A program made the translations under genes and the position numbers. Below are positions 16,664-26,142 of a stretch of DNA of 64,000 nt, one piece after another. This stretch comes from Polyangiaceae bacterium. Lineage in GTDB: Bacteria > Myxococcota_A > Polyangia > Polyangiales > Polyangiaceae. Below the pieces are notes generated by a model. The model did not search any database and was not told where the DNA came from. It saw nothing but the letters and a program-made list of their open reading frames with translations. Location: NCBI GenBank assembly GCA_020633205.1, contig JACKEB010000019.1:186001-250000 (forward strand), written 5' to 3'. Position 1 is the stretch's first letter; every line of letters begins with the position of its first letter.

Positions 16664-18886
16664 TCAGAGCGAATCGAGGATGGGCTGCACACGGCCACGA
16701 GCGATCGCGAAGGTGCAGTCGAAGCCCTTGCGGCGCGCGTAGAAGACGCTCGTCCCTCGCCACGCGTCTCCAGCACCGAACTCCAAGTGAATTGGGGTGG
16801 AGCGATCGCCCCGCGCGGGTAGCCGCTCGGCATCGACGATCAAGCTCGGTTCGCGGAAGCCTTCCTGGGGGCGCGGCGCGCCGAGGTGCAGCGCGGCCTC
16901 TGCGCGCGCCACCGAGAGCAACTCGATGATTTGCGCGATCTTCTCTGCAGAGAGTTCTCCGGATTCGAGCACGAAGCGCTCGCCGTCCTTCTTGAGTACC
17001 CAGGTCTGTCCGCCGCGCTTCAGAGTGACCCGAACCAGCTCGTTTGGTTCGAGCATCAAGAGTGAGCGGTCAATCAGCCAGGTGGCGATCGCCTCCTGAG
17101 TGCTCCGAGGCAAAATGAACACCGCCGGATCGCCTCCCACACTCGCGTAGGCGCCCCCGGCTGTCTCCGCGCCGACGACTAGCTCGAAGCTGAATGCTTT
17201 CTTGTCTCCATGGGGATACGTCTCGAGCTTGAGCTTCGCGCTGGGCTTGTCCAGGCCGAAGCTGCCGTCGTCCTCATCGGCGACCCAACGCTCGGCGTTC
17301 AGGGTCAAGAGCCCGTCGACCAGGTCGCTGGTCAGCCCCGCGTCGTGGCCCAACTTCGCGGGCTTCACCAGTTCGTAGGTGCCATCCTCCGCACGATTGA
17401 GCGTCTGAGAGATGTGCCCGAAGGCGCTCTCGGCCTCGATGTGAACGCTCTTGAGCTGCTGGCGGTCGAGGTTCAGGACTTCCCGTTTGCGGACCAGCGT
17501 GGAGTCCGCCTTGAACAGCCGCGCTACCTCTGCCCCCAGCTTGAGCACGCCGCCATCCGCCTCGCGCAGCGCGTACACAGCACCGTCTGCATCCGGCTTG
17601 CTCAGGGAGATGCGGTGCTCCACCAGTCCCGTCGCATCCTTGCCAACGACCCGTAGCACGACCTTGCCTGCGGGCGGCTTGAGCCCAAGCTTCTCCAGGT
17701 CTGGCTCGGGCACGATCTCTCCCAAGGCGTCGGTGATTTGCTTCAGGCGCTCGTTACCCAGCGCTCCGTCGATGTCACCACTCTGGGGAGAGCGCATGAC
17801 GAAACCGTTGTCCTTGCGCAGGATCTCGAGCTTTTGCTTGCCGTGTTCAACGACGAAGCTCTCGACTTCGTCGGCTCGCACGGCGAACGCATGGCGATCG
17901 ACGAGGTCTTTTGCTGGCGTCTCCAGGCCCTCCATCAAGCTCTGAGGTACGCAACCTGCGAGTGGATCGGGGTCGCGCCGCAACGCCACCACACCCTTTC
18001 CGTTGGGACACACGCCGCCGACCTCCAAGGTAGCGATGGCGCTGCCGTCCTTCTTTGGGACCATGCGGATACGCACGCTCTCCGCATCCTTCAGCGCTGC
18101 CTCGGCCTGCTTCACTTCCAGGAAGCTGTCCGCGTTGAGATCCGCGAACTGGCTGAGCACGTGGTCGAGGTTTGCTTTGTCCACACGCAGGTTGCCCTGC
18201 ATGCCGTCGAACCGCCAGCCGTCCCAGGCGTGCTCCCCCGTGGGACGCACCAGGCGCCGCTCTCCTCCGGCGCCTTGGAGCTCGAGCGTCTTGAGCGCGA
18301 CGCTCAGGTACGGCACCAGATCGCGGGTGCGAAAGTGAGCGGCGTCTTGATCTAGCTGTGCGATGAGCCCTTTGCCGATGATCACGACGCCGGGGTCCGG
18401 AGCACCTTTGCCTCGAACCTCGAGGTAGGCGCTGTCAGCTGGGCTAACGGCGTTTTTCCCGAGCAGCAGCTCGTAGTCGATCTCGCCCATTTGGAGCCGG
18501 ATGGTTAGGCGCGGCGCGTCCAAGCCGAAGGCAGCGCGATCCACCTCCTCCGGCTTGATGCGGCGGGAGAACTCAGCGAACTGCAGCGTGCTCACGTAGT
18601 CGTCGACTTCACCGTCGTCCGCGCGCTCCTGAAATGGCTGCTCGAAGTCCCAGTGGTCGACCCCCGAGTCCTTGGGTTGGCTGCGCTTGAGCACCACCGT
18701 TTCTTTTCCACGCAGCAATTCCAGTCGACTGACTTCAGGCTCCCGAAATGCCTTCAGCACGTTGCGCTCGCGCGCGGTCTTCTCATTCGTGGTCACGCTG
18801 CCCTGGGTGACGATCAGCGTCACCACGAGGCCAATCGCGATCACCGCGAGCACGATGTTCGACAGATGGCGCCGCACGAAGCTCAC
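16664..18886 (-). CDS. DUF4340 domain protein, last gene of the gld-like ABC operon
   Basis: The 740-aa product has an N-terminal membrane anchor (about residues 8-27) and repeated beta-rich DUF4340-like modules (segments such as FRLGLDAPRLTIRL-type motifs and the LTIRLQMGEIDYELLLGKNA region). Proteins of this kind sit next to GldG-like proteins and ABC-2 transporters in many bacteria; their biochemical role is not established. The start overlaps the stop of the GldG-like gene by four bases (ATGA), so translation is coupled. It is the final gene of a leftward operon running from 22336 and converges with the hypothetical gene at 16598. Confidence 0.85.
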   Translation of the reverse strand: MSFVRRHLSNIVLAVIAIGLVVTLIVTQGSVTTNEKTARERNVLKAFREPEVSRLELLRGKETVVLKRSQPKDSGVDHWDFEQPFQERADDGEVDDYVSTLQFAEFSRRIKPEEVDRAAFGLDAPRLTIRLQMGEIDYELLLGKNAVSPADSAYLEVRGKGAPDPGVVIIGKGLIAQLDQDAAHFRTRDLVPYLSVALKTLELQGAGGERRLVRPTGEHAWDGWRFDGMQGNLRVDKANLDHVLSQFADLNADSFLEVKQAEAALKDAESVRIRMVPKKDGSAIATLEVGGVCPNGKGVVALRRDPDPLAGCVPQSLMEGLETPAKDLVDRHAFAVRADEVESFVVEHGKQKLEILRKDNGFVMRSPQSGDIDGALGNERLKQITDALGEIVPEPDLEKLGLKPPAGKVVLRVVGKDATGLVEHRISLSKPDADGAVYALREADGGVLKLGAEVARLFKADSTLVRKREVLNLDRQQLKSVHIEAESAFGHISQTLNRAEDGTYELVKPAKLGHDAGLTSDLVDGLLTLNAERWVADEDDGSFGLDKPSAKLKLETYPHGDKKAFSFELVVGAETAGGAYASVGGDPAVFILPRSTQEAIATWLIDRSLLMLEPNELVRVTLKRGGQTWVLKKDGERFVLESGELSAEKIAQIIELLSVARAEAALHLGAPRPQEGFREPSLIVDAERLPARGDRSTPIHLEFGAGDAWRGTSVFYARRKGFDCTFAIARGRVQPILDSL

Positions 18887-20640
18887 GCGTCATCCTCCTC
18901 ACGGCGACGCGATTTACGTTCGGTGCTGCGGCGCCGGTACATGACGAAGCCGCCGATGAGCAGGCTGGCGAGGGGCATGTACAGGAGGACGTATTGCGCG
19001 ACGTCACTCTGAGACTCTTCCGTGAGGTTCAAGCCGACGTCGTGGCTCTGCTTTTCCGGGACATCGACGATCGGCGGCCGTGCTGCGAGCCAAGACAGCG
19101 AGCTCGTGACGAACGCGGCGTTGGGAGCCAACGCGGGGGTGCGCCAGTTGTCGTTGAGCGCGATGCTCGAGGTGCCCACAACGACCATACGTGGACCGTG
19201 CCCCGCATCGCTTCCGTTCGGCTTGGGTAGCTCCGCAGCCAGCGCCACCGGGAACGGACCGCTCTTCGAGCTGTCATCCTTGGTCGGTGGCTGGCGCGCC
19301 TGAAGGAAGCTCTTCACGTCCTTGATCGTGAACGCGGTGCCGCTCGATGTAGCGAGCACGTCGGCAGTGCTCGACGCGGTCTTGCCGAGCGACTGCGCGA
19401 TCTTGAAGATCAGCGGCGTCGTGGTGTCGTCTTTGCTGGAGAACAGGCCACGGGTGATGTCGTGGCGGGATGCTTCCACCAGGAACACCTCACCGGTGCT
19501 GGTGAGCTTCAGCTTTGGAGAGTCCTCGATCACGAGATCGTTGCCGAGACTGACGCCAGCGCGCTCGGTCAAAGACTCCAAGCCGCTCGGAAGGATCCGA
19601 GGTTCGTCATCCGAGAGGATTGGATTGAGTAGCAAGAGCAGATTGCCGCCAGCGACAAACCAACGCTCGAGGTGATCCACCTTGTCGCGCTCGATAGCCA
19701 CCTGCGGCGCCGCGACCACCACTTGGCAGTCAACCAGCTGCTTGTTCCAGTCAGCGTGGGTGAGGTCCAGGGTCTCGACCTCGTAGTTATCGTGCTGGAT
19801 GCGGAACTTCAGCTCCGCCATGCCATCGCCCGCGCCGGAGTCGATGCTCGGTTCCCCGTTGCCGCTGGTAAAACACACACGCGTCGTCTGGCTACCAATG
19901 ACATTCCGCAGGGCAACGGTCAGGGCCTGCTCGAGCTTGGGCTTGACCGCGCCAGATTCGTCGTACGCGATGATGTCGTCGGAGGTGACGTACCAGTGCT
20001 TCTTGCCACGCGCGACGACGATGGCCGTCTCGGACACCAAGCGACCCTCGTCAGTGGTCATCTCGTTGATGTCGTACTCTCTTTGCAGCGCCAGGAACTC
20101 CGCGGGGTTCTGGTCGGGATCGACGTAGCGAATGCGAAGCTCGCGGGTCTCGGCGCCGTAGGCGGTCAGCATGTGTTCGACGCTGACTCGCATGTTGTCG
20201 CTTCGAGACAGGAACACGATGACGTCGATGGGCTGATCGAGGCCGTGCAGCGTGTCGAGGGTTGGCTGGCTCAACGTGTAGAGCCCTGAGCTCGTCCAGT
20301 CCCAGCGCTTGTAGAAGCGGCTGACGAGCAAGTTGAGGCTCACCGCGATCAAGGCTGCGCTAAGCACACCCACCGCTGTAAACACCCGCGCACCGCGCCG
20401 TGGAGATGCGATGCGTGGCTGAGCCGACTTCTCCGACTTCGGCTCTTTGGAGTCCTCGCTGGCTTCGTCTGAGGCCAGCTTCGTAGCGCTCGATTTCTTG
20501 TTTGGCGTCCCCTTGCTCGATTTCGACTTGCTCGATTTCGCTTCGGCGTTCTCGGACTTGTCGCTCTTCGGCGGGTTCTTCGCCGACGCTTGCTCCGCGG
20601 CCTTGGCGGGCTGGGCTGACTTCTTCTTTTTGGTGGCCAT
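18883..20640 (-). CDS. GldG-like ABC transporter auxiliary protein
   Basis: The product (585 aa from ATG 20640) has a long Lys/Ser/Glu-rich N-terminal extension (about 75 residues), a transmembrane helix, then the GldG/ABC_transp_aux domain: RWDWTSSGLYTLSQPTLDTL, IDVIVFLSRSD, RYVDPDQNPAEF and the AAPQVAIERDKVDHLERWF region. A second membrane helix and an Arg-rich tail close it. In Bacteroidetes GldG works with GldF and GldA and affects gliding; in other phyla the equivalent system has no fixed role. The start was moved to 20640 because GGAGGTGG lies at proper distance and the frame above it belongs to the permease. Stop and start of the permease/GldG pair share one base (TGATG). Confidence 0.85.
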   Translation of the reverse strand: MATKKKKSAQPAKAAEQASAKNPPKSDKSENAEAKSSKSKSSKGTPNKKSSATKLASDEASEDSKEPKSEKSAQPRIASPRRGARVFTAVGVLSAALIAVSLNLLVSRFYKRWDWTSSGLYTLSQPTLDTLHGLDQPIDVIVFLSRSDNMRVSVEHMLTAYGAETRELRIRYVDPDQNPAEFLALQREYDINEMTTDEGRLVSETAIVVARGKKHWYVTSDDIIAYDESGAVKPKLEQALTVALRNVIGSQTTRVCFTSGNGEPSIDSGAGDGMAELKFRIQHDNYEVETLDLTHADWNKQLVDCQVVVAAPQVAIERDKVDHLERWFVAGGNLLLLLNPILSDDEPRILPSGLESLTERAGVSLGNDLVIEDSPKLKLTSTGEVFLVEASRHDITRGLFSSKDDTTTPLIFKIAQSLGKTASSTADVLATSSGTAFTIKDVKSFLQARQPPTKDDSSKSGPFPVALAAELPKPNGSDAGHGPRMVVVGTSSIALNDNWRTPALAPNAAFVTSSLSWLAARPPIVDVPEKQSHDVGLNLTEESQSDVAQYVLLYMPLASLLIGGFVMYRRRSTERKSRRREEDDA

Positions 20641-21386
20641 CAGTCCCACCTCCACGAGTCCACGACCCGCGCCGTGAGGAAGAGCGGCAATCCCATCAAC
20701 GTCAGATCGAACACCACGCGACGTAGGTCGACGATGCCCTTCGAGAAGTCGACGAGCTGGCTAAACACGGAGACGTGACCGCAGAAGTCTCTGAAGGGAC
20801 CGGGCGCGAACACGTATTCGCCAATGCCCAGGATGAAGAGCCCAAAGATGAAGAGCAGCGAGAGGATGAGCGAAATCAACTGGCTCTTCGAGAGCGCGCT
20901 CATCAGCATGCCCAACGACAGATAGGCCGCGCCGATCCCAAACACACCAAGATAGCTTGCGCCAACGACAGGCCAGTCGATGGTGCCGGTCTTGCGCAGG
21001 ATGATCACGTAGAGCAGCGTCGGCGCCCAAATCAGCACGTACGTCGTGAGCGTCGCCAGGTACTTACCAAGGACCACTCCCCAAGCTGACACCGGCGCCG
21101 TAAGCAGCGTCTCGATGGTGCCGGAGCGGCGCTCCTCCGCGAATAGGCGCATGGTCAACGCCGGGCAGAGGATGATCAGCGAAATCGGGATGAAGATTGA
21201 CTGGCCAAAGTACGCAGCGACCGGGCCGTAGTCGATGGTGGCTCCGCTGAAGTTCGCGAAGTGCTCCACCATGAGGTAGAAGCTCACGCCCTGAATCATC
21301 AGGAACACGAACAGCAGGATCCACGCCAGGGGTGACACCCACAGGCTCAACATTTCCCTGCGGTATATTGCGAGGAAGCCGCTCAT
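20640..21386 (-). CDS. ABC-2 type permease (GldF-like)
   Basis: The 248-aa product has about six hydrophobic segments starting at residue 16 (LAWILLFVFLMIQGVSFYL) and the ABC-2 permease pattern with EERRSGTIETLLTAPVSAW in the cytoplasmic loop after TM2, which contacts the ATPase. It overlaps the ATPase gene by four bases and the GldG-like gene by one, so the three products are probably made in fixed ratio and form one inner-membrane complex. The substrate is unknown. Confidence 0.9.
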   Translation of the reverse strand: MSGFLAIYRREMLSLWVSPLAWILLFVFLMIQGVSFYLMVEHFANFSGATIDYGPVAAYFGQSIFIPISLIILCPALTMRLFAEERRSGTIETLLTAPVSAWGVVLGKYLATLTTYVLIWAPTLLYVIILRKTGTIDWPVVGASYLGVFGIGAAYLSLGMLMSALSKSQLISLILSLLFIFGLFILGIGEYVFAPGPFRDFCGHVSVFSQLVDFSKGIVDLRRVVFDLTLMGLPLFLTARVVDSWRWD

Positions 21387-22336
21387 TCGTCCTCCACTCC
21401 GGTGAGCTGAGCAAAGACGTCTTCCAAGCTCGCCTTGCGGGGCGCGGCCTCCCTCACCCCCACTCCCAAACCGACCAGCTCGGCCACGATGGACTCGAGC
21501 ACCTCACCACCGCGCTCCGGCTGCTTGAAGTCGAAGGTGATGCGCAGCATGCCCGCGTCGCGTCCGGCGTCTGCCTGCTGCTTCACGCGCTCGATGTCGC
21601 CACGCTGCTTGAGCAATGGGAGCGCTTGCTTGTCAGCGTCCCTCACCACCAAGACAGCGGCGTCGGCTGCCCGCAGCGCCCGTAGCTCCTCGATCGTGCC
21701 CTGGGCAACCAGCTTGCCGCGGTCGATCACCAGCGCGCGATCGCATGTCGACTCCACTTCCGGGAGGATATGCGTGGAGAGCAGGATCGTGTGTTCTTCG
21801 CCCAGGCCCTTGATCACCCGCCTCACTTCACGGATCTGGTTTGGGTCCAGACCGGCAGTGGGTTCGTCCAGAATCAAGAGCGGGGGATTGCTGACCAGCG
21901 CGTCGGCTAGCCCGACACGCTGACGGTAGCCTTTGGACAGATGCTGAATCAGCGTGTCCCGCATCTCGGTGACCACTGCCAGCTCCATCGCGCGCTCGAC
22001 TGCGGCCTTGCGCTCCTTGCGCGCCACACGCTTCAAGTGCGCGCGGAAAGCCAGGTACTCACCGACGCGCATCTCCGGGTAGAGCGGTGATGACTCCGGC
22101 ATGTAGCCAATCTGTGCGCGCGCTTGCTCAGATGCGGACTGGATATCGAAGCCCCCGATTTCGACGCGGCCCTCGGTCGGTCCCAGAAAGCCCGCCAGCA
22201 TGCGCAACGTCGTGCTCTTGCCGGCTCCGTTGGGCCCAAGGAACCCTACGACTTCGCCCTTGCCGACGTCGAACGACAGGCGCTTTACAGCAACCACCGT
22301 GCCGTAGTCTTTCGTCAGGTTTTCGGCGTGGATCAT
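21383..22336 (-). CDS. ABC transporter ATP-binding protein (GldA-like)
   Basis: The product (317 aa from ATG 22336) contains all motor motifs: Walker A GPNGAGKST, the Q-loop region (GYMPESSPLYPEM), the signature LSKGYRQRVGLADAL, Walker B LLILDEPTAGLDP and the H-loop STHILPEVE. The C-terminal about 90 residues form the extra domain common in ABC-2 exporters. It is the first gene of the four-gene operon. The in-frame GTG at 22354 is an alternative start, but the family consensus begins with MIHAENLTKDYG. Confidence 0.93.
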   Translation of the reverse strand: MIHAENLTKDYGTVVAVKRLSFDVGKGEVVGFLGPNGAGKSTTLRMLAGFLGPTEGRVEIGGFDIQSASEQARAQIGYMPESSPLYPEMRVGEYLAFRAHLKRVARKERKAAVERAMELAVVTEMRDTLIQHLSKGYRQRVGLADALVSNPPLLILDEPTAGLDPNQIREVRRVIKGLGEEHTILLSTHILPEVESTCDRALVIDRGKLVAQGTIEELRALRAADAAVLVVRDADKQALPLLKQRGDIERVKQQADAGRDAGMLRITFDFKQPERGGEVLESIVAELVGLGVGVREAAPRKASLEDVFAQLTGVEDE

Positions 22337-22456
22337 CCGACGCGGCCATAGCACGAAGAGCGCAATCCGGGGACCTTCCGGCTAGGGTTTGGGGGAGAGC
22401 AACGCCGATCGGGCGCTGACTTGTCCCCGAGCGCCCCGCAATGCGAGAACAGCGCC

Positions 22457-23566
22457 ATGCGAGGTCTCTCGACTGATGCCGGCATGCTGGGCGAAACCGC
22501 CAACCCTGGGCGTTTCGTCCCTGCCTTGGTCCTGCTGCTAGGCTTAGGTTGCTCGTGCTCTCACGACCGACCAGAGCCCGTTGCAGCGCCCCCCGGGACC
22601 GCACCCACGACCGCGGCCAACGGAACGCCCCACACAGCAGACACAGTAGAGCCTGCTCCGTCAGCGTCCACCACGAGCGACGCAAGCGAGGCGACCGCGG
22701 CCGCTGCCGAGCCACCCCCGCCGCCGGAACCGCCGCCAGATATGGCGCGCATTCCCGCGGGGCCGTTCACCATGGGTGCGGACAGCGGCGGTGAGCAAGA
22801 CGAACATCCCGCACATGTGGTGACGCTCGCAGCCTACTGGCTCGACAAGACCGAGGTCACCAATGCGGCCTATCGGGCCTGCATGGACGAGAAGGTGTGT
22901 CGCCCCTACAAGGCCGGCCCATGGGCGACCTATGGCGCCGACCGTCAGTTCCGCGGGGACCAACAACCAGTGGTCGGCGTCAGCTGGGACGACGCGAAGA
23001 GCTTCTGCGAATGGAAGGGCAAGCGCCTGCCCAGCGAGGCCGAATGGGAAAAGGCAGCCCGCGGGCCAGGGCCCGGTGGTGGCGCCGAGGACCGCACGTT
23101 TCCCTGGGGGAATGATGCGCCCGACGGAAAGCAGCACGGCGTGTGGGGTCGACAGGTGACCGAAGCCGTGGGCTCCTACCCCCAAGGCGCTGGGCCATAC
23201 GGCAACCTCGACATGGCCGGGAACGTCTGGGAGTGGATGGAGGACTACTACGACCCTTACGCTTACCGCAGGGATACAGCTGACAAGGGCGTCCCTGGCA
23301 GCTGCGAGCAGATCAAGGCGACTCAGGACATGCTGCGACGCGAGGGGATGCAAGGCTTCACAGGGACGAACCCAATCCCCGAGGGCTGTGATCGCGTGCT
23401 GCGCGGCGGCGCGTTCAACTACCACACGCGGGGCTTGAGGGTGACGAACCGGGTACACCATCCCGGCAGCTGGCGCCTGGTGATGGCGGGATTCCGCTGC
23501 GCAAAGACCGAGCCTGCTAGTGTGCGTCAAGCGGAAAAGCCTGCGCAAAAAACCAGCCCTGAGTAG
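22457..23566 (+). CDS. lipoprotein with formylglycine-generating-enzyme-like (SUMF1) domain, FGE cysteines absent
   Basis: The product has a signal peptide with lipobox-like LGLGC, a Pro/Ala/Thr linker, and from about residue 105 the FGE-sulfatase fold: RIPAGPFTMGAD, DKTEVTNAAYRAC, GVSWDDAKSFCEWKGKRLPSEAEWEKAARG, DMAGNVWEWMEDYYD and a final RVLRGGAFNYHTRGLRVTNR. In true formylglycine-generating enzymes two cysteines follow the RGGS-type motif; here none is present, so sulfatase activation is unlikely. Many non-FGE members of the fold act as carbohydrate- or lipid-surface modules, EgtB-like enzymes or kinase partners. Three ATG/TTG starts are possible (22421, 22457, 22484); all precede the signal peptide. 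The next gene, a sensor kinase, follows on the same strand. Confidence 0.82.
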   Translation: MRGLSTDAGMLGETANPGRFVPALVLLLGLGCSCSHDRPEPVAAPPGTAPTTAANGTPHTADTVEPAPSASTTSDASEATAAAAEPPPPPEPPPDMARIPAGPFTMGADSGGEQDEHPAHVVTLAAYWLDKTEVTNAAYRACMDEKVCRPYKAGPWATYGADRQFRGDQQPVVGVSWDDAKSFCEWKGKRLPSEAEWEKAARGPGPGGGAEDRTFPWGNDAPDGKQHGVWGRQVTEAVGSYPQGAGPYGNLDMAGNVWEWMEDYYDPYAYRRDTADKGVPGSCEQIKATQDMLRREGMQGFTGTNPIPEGCDRVLRGGAFNYHTRGLRVTNRVHHPGSWRLVMAGFRCAKTEPASVRQAEKPAQKTSPE

Positions 23567-23610
23567 CTCAAGTTTGGGCAGTGGTGGCCGTCCATCTGAT
23601 TCGTTCCGGG

Positions 23611-25203
23611 ATGTCTTCTGCCGCCGCCAACTCCGCACCGCCCGCGCCACCCGAGCCGGCAGCCGATCAGTCGGCTGGGTACCTCGAGATGGAGCCTCAC
23701 AGCCGCATCGTGAGTCTACCAGCGGCAACGCCGCGCATGACCTACGGCGAGTCTGCGATGGGCTTCGTGCAGATCTTCCTCGCGTCGCCCATGCCCATGA
23801 GCATCGTGCGGCTCGCCGACGGTCGCTTCGTCGACGCAAACGACGCCTTCCTCGATCTCTTTGGGTTTCGCCGAGCCGACCTCATCGGGCACCGCCCGAG
23901 TGACGTGGGAGTGTGCGGCAAACAGTGTTTCAGTCCGGAACATGAAGCGCAGCTCAGGAGCCGAGGGTTTCTACGCAACGTCCAGGTCGCGTGGTTCACC
24001 AAGCAGCGCCACCTACGCCAATTGAGCACCACCTGCCAGATCATCGAGGTGGGCGGCGACCCCTGCGTCCTGATCGTGCAAGACGACGTCACGGAACAGC
24101 GCGCCGCCCAGAGCGCGCTCGCCGCCTCAGAAGCTCGTTTCCGTGCGGTATTCAACGAGGCACGCCTAGGCATCGTCGTCATCGATTCTGCCGGCAGCAT
24201 ACTCCGCTACAACCTGGCCCTCGCGCGCGTCCTCGACGTGAGCCAAACCGAGCTCAACGGGGAGCCCTTCAACGAGCAAATCCACCCGGACCATCAGGCG
24301 GAACTCGAGGCGCTGCTTCGCGCGGTGTTTGACGATCGCAGCCAGGGCAGCGTGCCCATTTGCGTACGCGCGAGTACGAACGGCGAGCGCAAGGTGTGGC
24401 TCGAGCTGCAAGGGTCTCGCGTCGAAGAGCAAGGCAGGCCGCGCGGCGTGTTGCTGATCGAGGACGTCACTGAGCGCAAGCAGATGCAGATGCAGCTCGA
24501 GGTCGCCGACCGCCTGGCGTCCCTCGGCACGCTCGCCGCCGGTGTGGCGCATGAGATCAACAACCCCCTCGCGTACATCACGGCGAACCTCGACTACGTA
24601 CTGGAGGAGCTCGCGCGCATCTCCTCTGGCGTTGACCCCGAAGTACTCCACGAGCTGATCGAGGCGACAGAAGAAGCGAAGGCTGGCGCAGAACGCGTGC
24701 GCGGCATCGTCCAAGACCTGAAGACATTCTCCAGGGAGAAGCAAGACCACACCGGCTCGGTGGCCTTGGCGAGCGTGCTCAAGAGCGCCCTCAATATGAC
24801 CCACAACGAGGTCAAACACCGTGCAACGCTCGTAGTCGACGTGCCCCAAGGTCTGTTCGTCGAAGGCAATGAGTCGCGGCTGGCGCAGGTGTTCATCAAC
24901 CTGCTGGTCAACGCAGCCCAGGCGCTCCCGGCGCGCCCCCTCGCGGAGAACCGCATCTTGATCACCGCAGAGGAACGCGGGAGCGAAGTGGAGCTCCTGA
25001 TCGAAGACAACGGCTGTGGCATCCCTGCGGAAGCGATAGGTCGCGTCTTCGATCCGTTCTTCACCACGAAGCCTGTAGGCGTTGGCACTGGGCTCGGCCT
25101 GTCCATCTGCCACAACATCATCAAAGGCGCGGGTGGGGATATCTCCGTGGAGAGCGAGCCCGAGCAGTACACGCGCTTTCGCTTGCGGCTGCGGAAGGCT
25201 TGA
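23611..25203 (+). CDS. PAS-domain sensor histidine kinase
   Basis: The product (530 aa from ATG 23611) has two PAS-like domains (about residues 50-160 and 175-300; FVDANDAFLDLFGFR is a clear PAS core), a HisKA domain with the phosphoacceptor His in AAGVAHEINNPLAYI, and an HATPase_c domain with N-box FINLLVNAAQAL, G1 DNGCGIP and G2 GTGLGLSIC. There is no membrane segment, so it should sense a cytosolic signal. No receiver domain or response regulator gene lies nearby, so it is an orphan kinase. A GTG at 23581 is an alternative start; no clear ribosome site decides between them. Confidence 0.93.
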   Translation: MSSAAANSAPPAPPEPAADQSAGYLEMEPHSRIVSLPAATPRMTYGESAMGFVQIFLASPMPMSIVRLADGRFVDANDAFLDLFGFRRADLIGHRPSDVGVCGKQCFSPEHEAQLRSRGFLRNVQVAWFTKQRHLRQLSTTCQIIEVGGDPCVLIVQDDVTEQRAAQSALAASEARFRAVFNEARLGIVVIDSAGSILRYNLALARVLDVSQTELNGEPFNEQIHPDHQAELEALLRAVFDDRSQGSVPICVRASTNGERKVWLELQGSRVEEQGRPRGVLLIEDVTERKQMQMQLEVADRLASLGTLAAGVAHEINNPLAYITANLDYVLEELARISSGVDPEVLHELIEATEEAKAGAERVRGIVQDLKTFSREKQDHTGSVALASVLKSALNMTHNEVKHRATLVVDVPQGLFVEGNESRLAQVFINLLVNAAQALPARPLAENRILITAEERGSEVELLIEDNGCGIPAEAIGRVFDPFFTTKPVGVGTGLGLSICHNIIKGAGGDISVESEPEQYTRFRLRLRKA

Positions 25204-25298
25204 AGCTCAAGCAGCCTGAAACCTGGACGACAAACGCGCGAAGGCGGCCAGTGCCTCTCGGCAACAGACCGCCCTCGTGGTTCGAGTTGTGAGTCAGC

Positions 25299-26012
25299 TC
25301 AGGGCTTGATCACCTTGGTGCCCGCCGGGGGCTTGAACTCGAACTCGCCCTTCGGGGTCTCCTTGTTCACCGTGGGAGACAGGAAGTCGAAGGTGTTGCG
25401 GTTACCTTCCGCATCGATCAGCATCACGCGACGCACCTGGCTGGTCTTGCCGTCGATGTAGAACAGCACCTTGGTGTACGCGGGCGTGGGCTTGCGCGGC
25501 TTGCCCAGCAGCACATAACCGCCTTCGAACTTCATGCGCTTGGCGTCTAGCTTGCGCAGACGAAACGCCTTGCGCAGGCTGCCGCTGCCGGTGAGGAACG
25601 CGAGGGCTGCGGGATACTGACTCTTGTCGATATCCTGCTCGTACATTTGCTTCTCCTCGGCTTCGTAGACCTTGATCTTCTTGCCGTCGGAGACCACTCG
25701 GTTGCCGTTGTTCTTGTAGCGCCAGCTCATCTTGCCGGGCTTCTCGAACACCACCTGACCGTTGCTGTTCTTGTACTTGTTGTACTTCTTGATCCAGTAG
25801 CGCTGCTTGAAGCCCGCTTGGAAGGTCTTCGTCTTGTCGTAGAAATCCTGAACGCGCTTGGCGATCTCCTTGGAGCGCGGGCCCTTCTTCGCCTTGGAAT
25901 CCGCCGGCTTGGCAGCGGTTTGGGCCTCAGCAACGTTGGGGGCGCCGGAGACAGTCAACCCGCCGAGGGCGACGCACAGCGCGTAGGCGATCCAGTGCTT
26001 CTTCGTCTGCAT
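25299..26012 (-). CDS. lolA: LolA-like outer-membrane lipoprotein carrier
   Basis: The 237-aa product has a signal peptide (cleavage near AEAQT) and the LolA fold pattern: an N-terminal helix (IAKRVQDFYDKTKTFQAGFKQRYW), NSNGQVVFEKPGKMSWRYKN, VSDGKKIKVYEAEEKQMYEQDI, and C-terminal strands ending in TFDFLSPTVNKETPKGEFEFKPPAGTKVIKP. LolA ferries lipoproteins through the periplasm from LolCDE to the outer membrane, which fits the abundance of lipoprotein genes in this window. The central region is unusually Lys-rich. The assignment rests on fold pattern; the gene symbol is a best guess. Two strong hairpins lie in the space just upstream. Confidence 0.85.
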   Translation of the reverse strand: MQTKKHWIAYALCVALGGLTVSGAPNVAEAQTAAKPADSKAKKGPRSKEIAKRVQDFYDKTKTFQAGFKQRYWIKKYNKYKNSNGQVVFEKPGKMSWRYKNNGNRVVSDGKKIKVYEAEEKQMYEQDIDKSQYPAALAFLTGSGSLRKAFRLRKLDAKRMKFEGGYVLLGKPRKPTPAYTKVLFYIDGKTSQVRRVMLIDAEGNRNTFDFLSPTVNKETPKGEFEFKPPAGTKVIKP

Positions 26013-26055
26013 GCTCTCTTCGATTCCTTCTCGGCCCCGTACTTGGGAGCCAGCA

Positions 26056-26103
26056 ACCTGGCAAGCCAGGTCGCGCTTTCAGGGGGACAGACGGGCTGTC
26101 CCC
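26056..26103. promoter_or_regulatory. two hairpins in the lolA upstream region
   Basis: GGGGACAG-ACGGG-CTGTCCCC (26083-26103, 8-bp perfect stem) and ACCTGGC-AA-GCCAGGT (26056-26071, 7-bp arms around two bases) follow each other 45-90 bases upstream of the lolA start. They could be a leader structure of lolA or the terminator of the gene above it; no U-run follows either stem. Confidence 0.4.
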
Positions 26104-26142
26104 GCCTCGCATTCGCCTAAAAACACCACTGTCGTCGAATAC

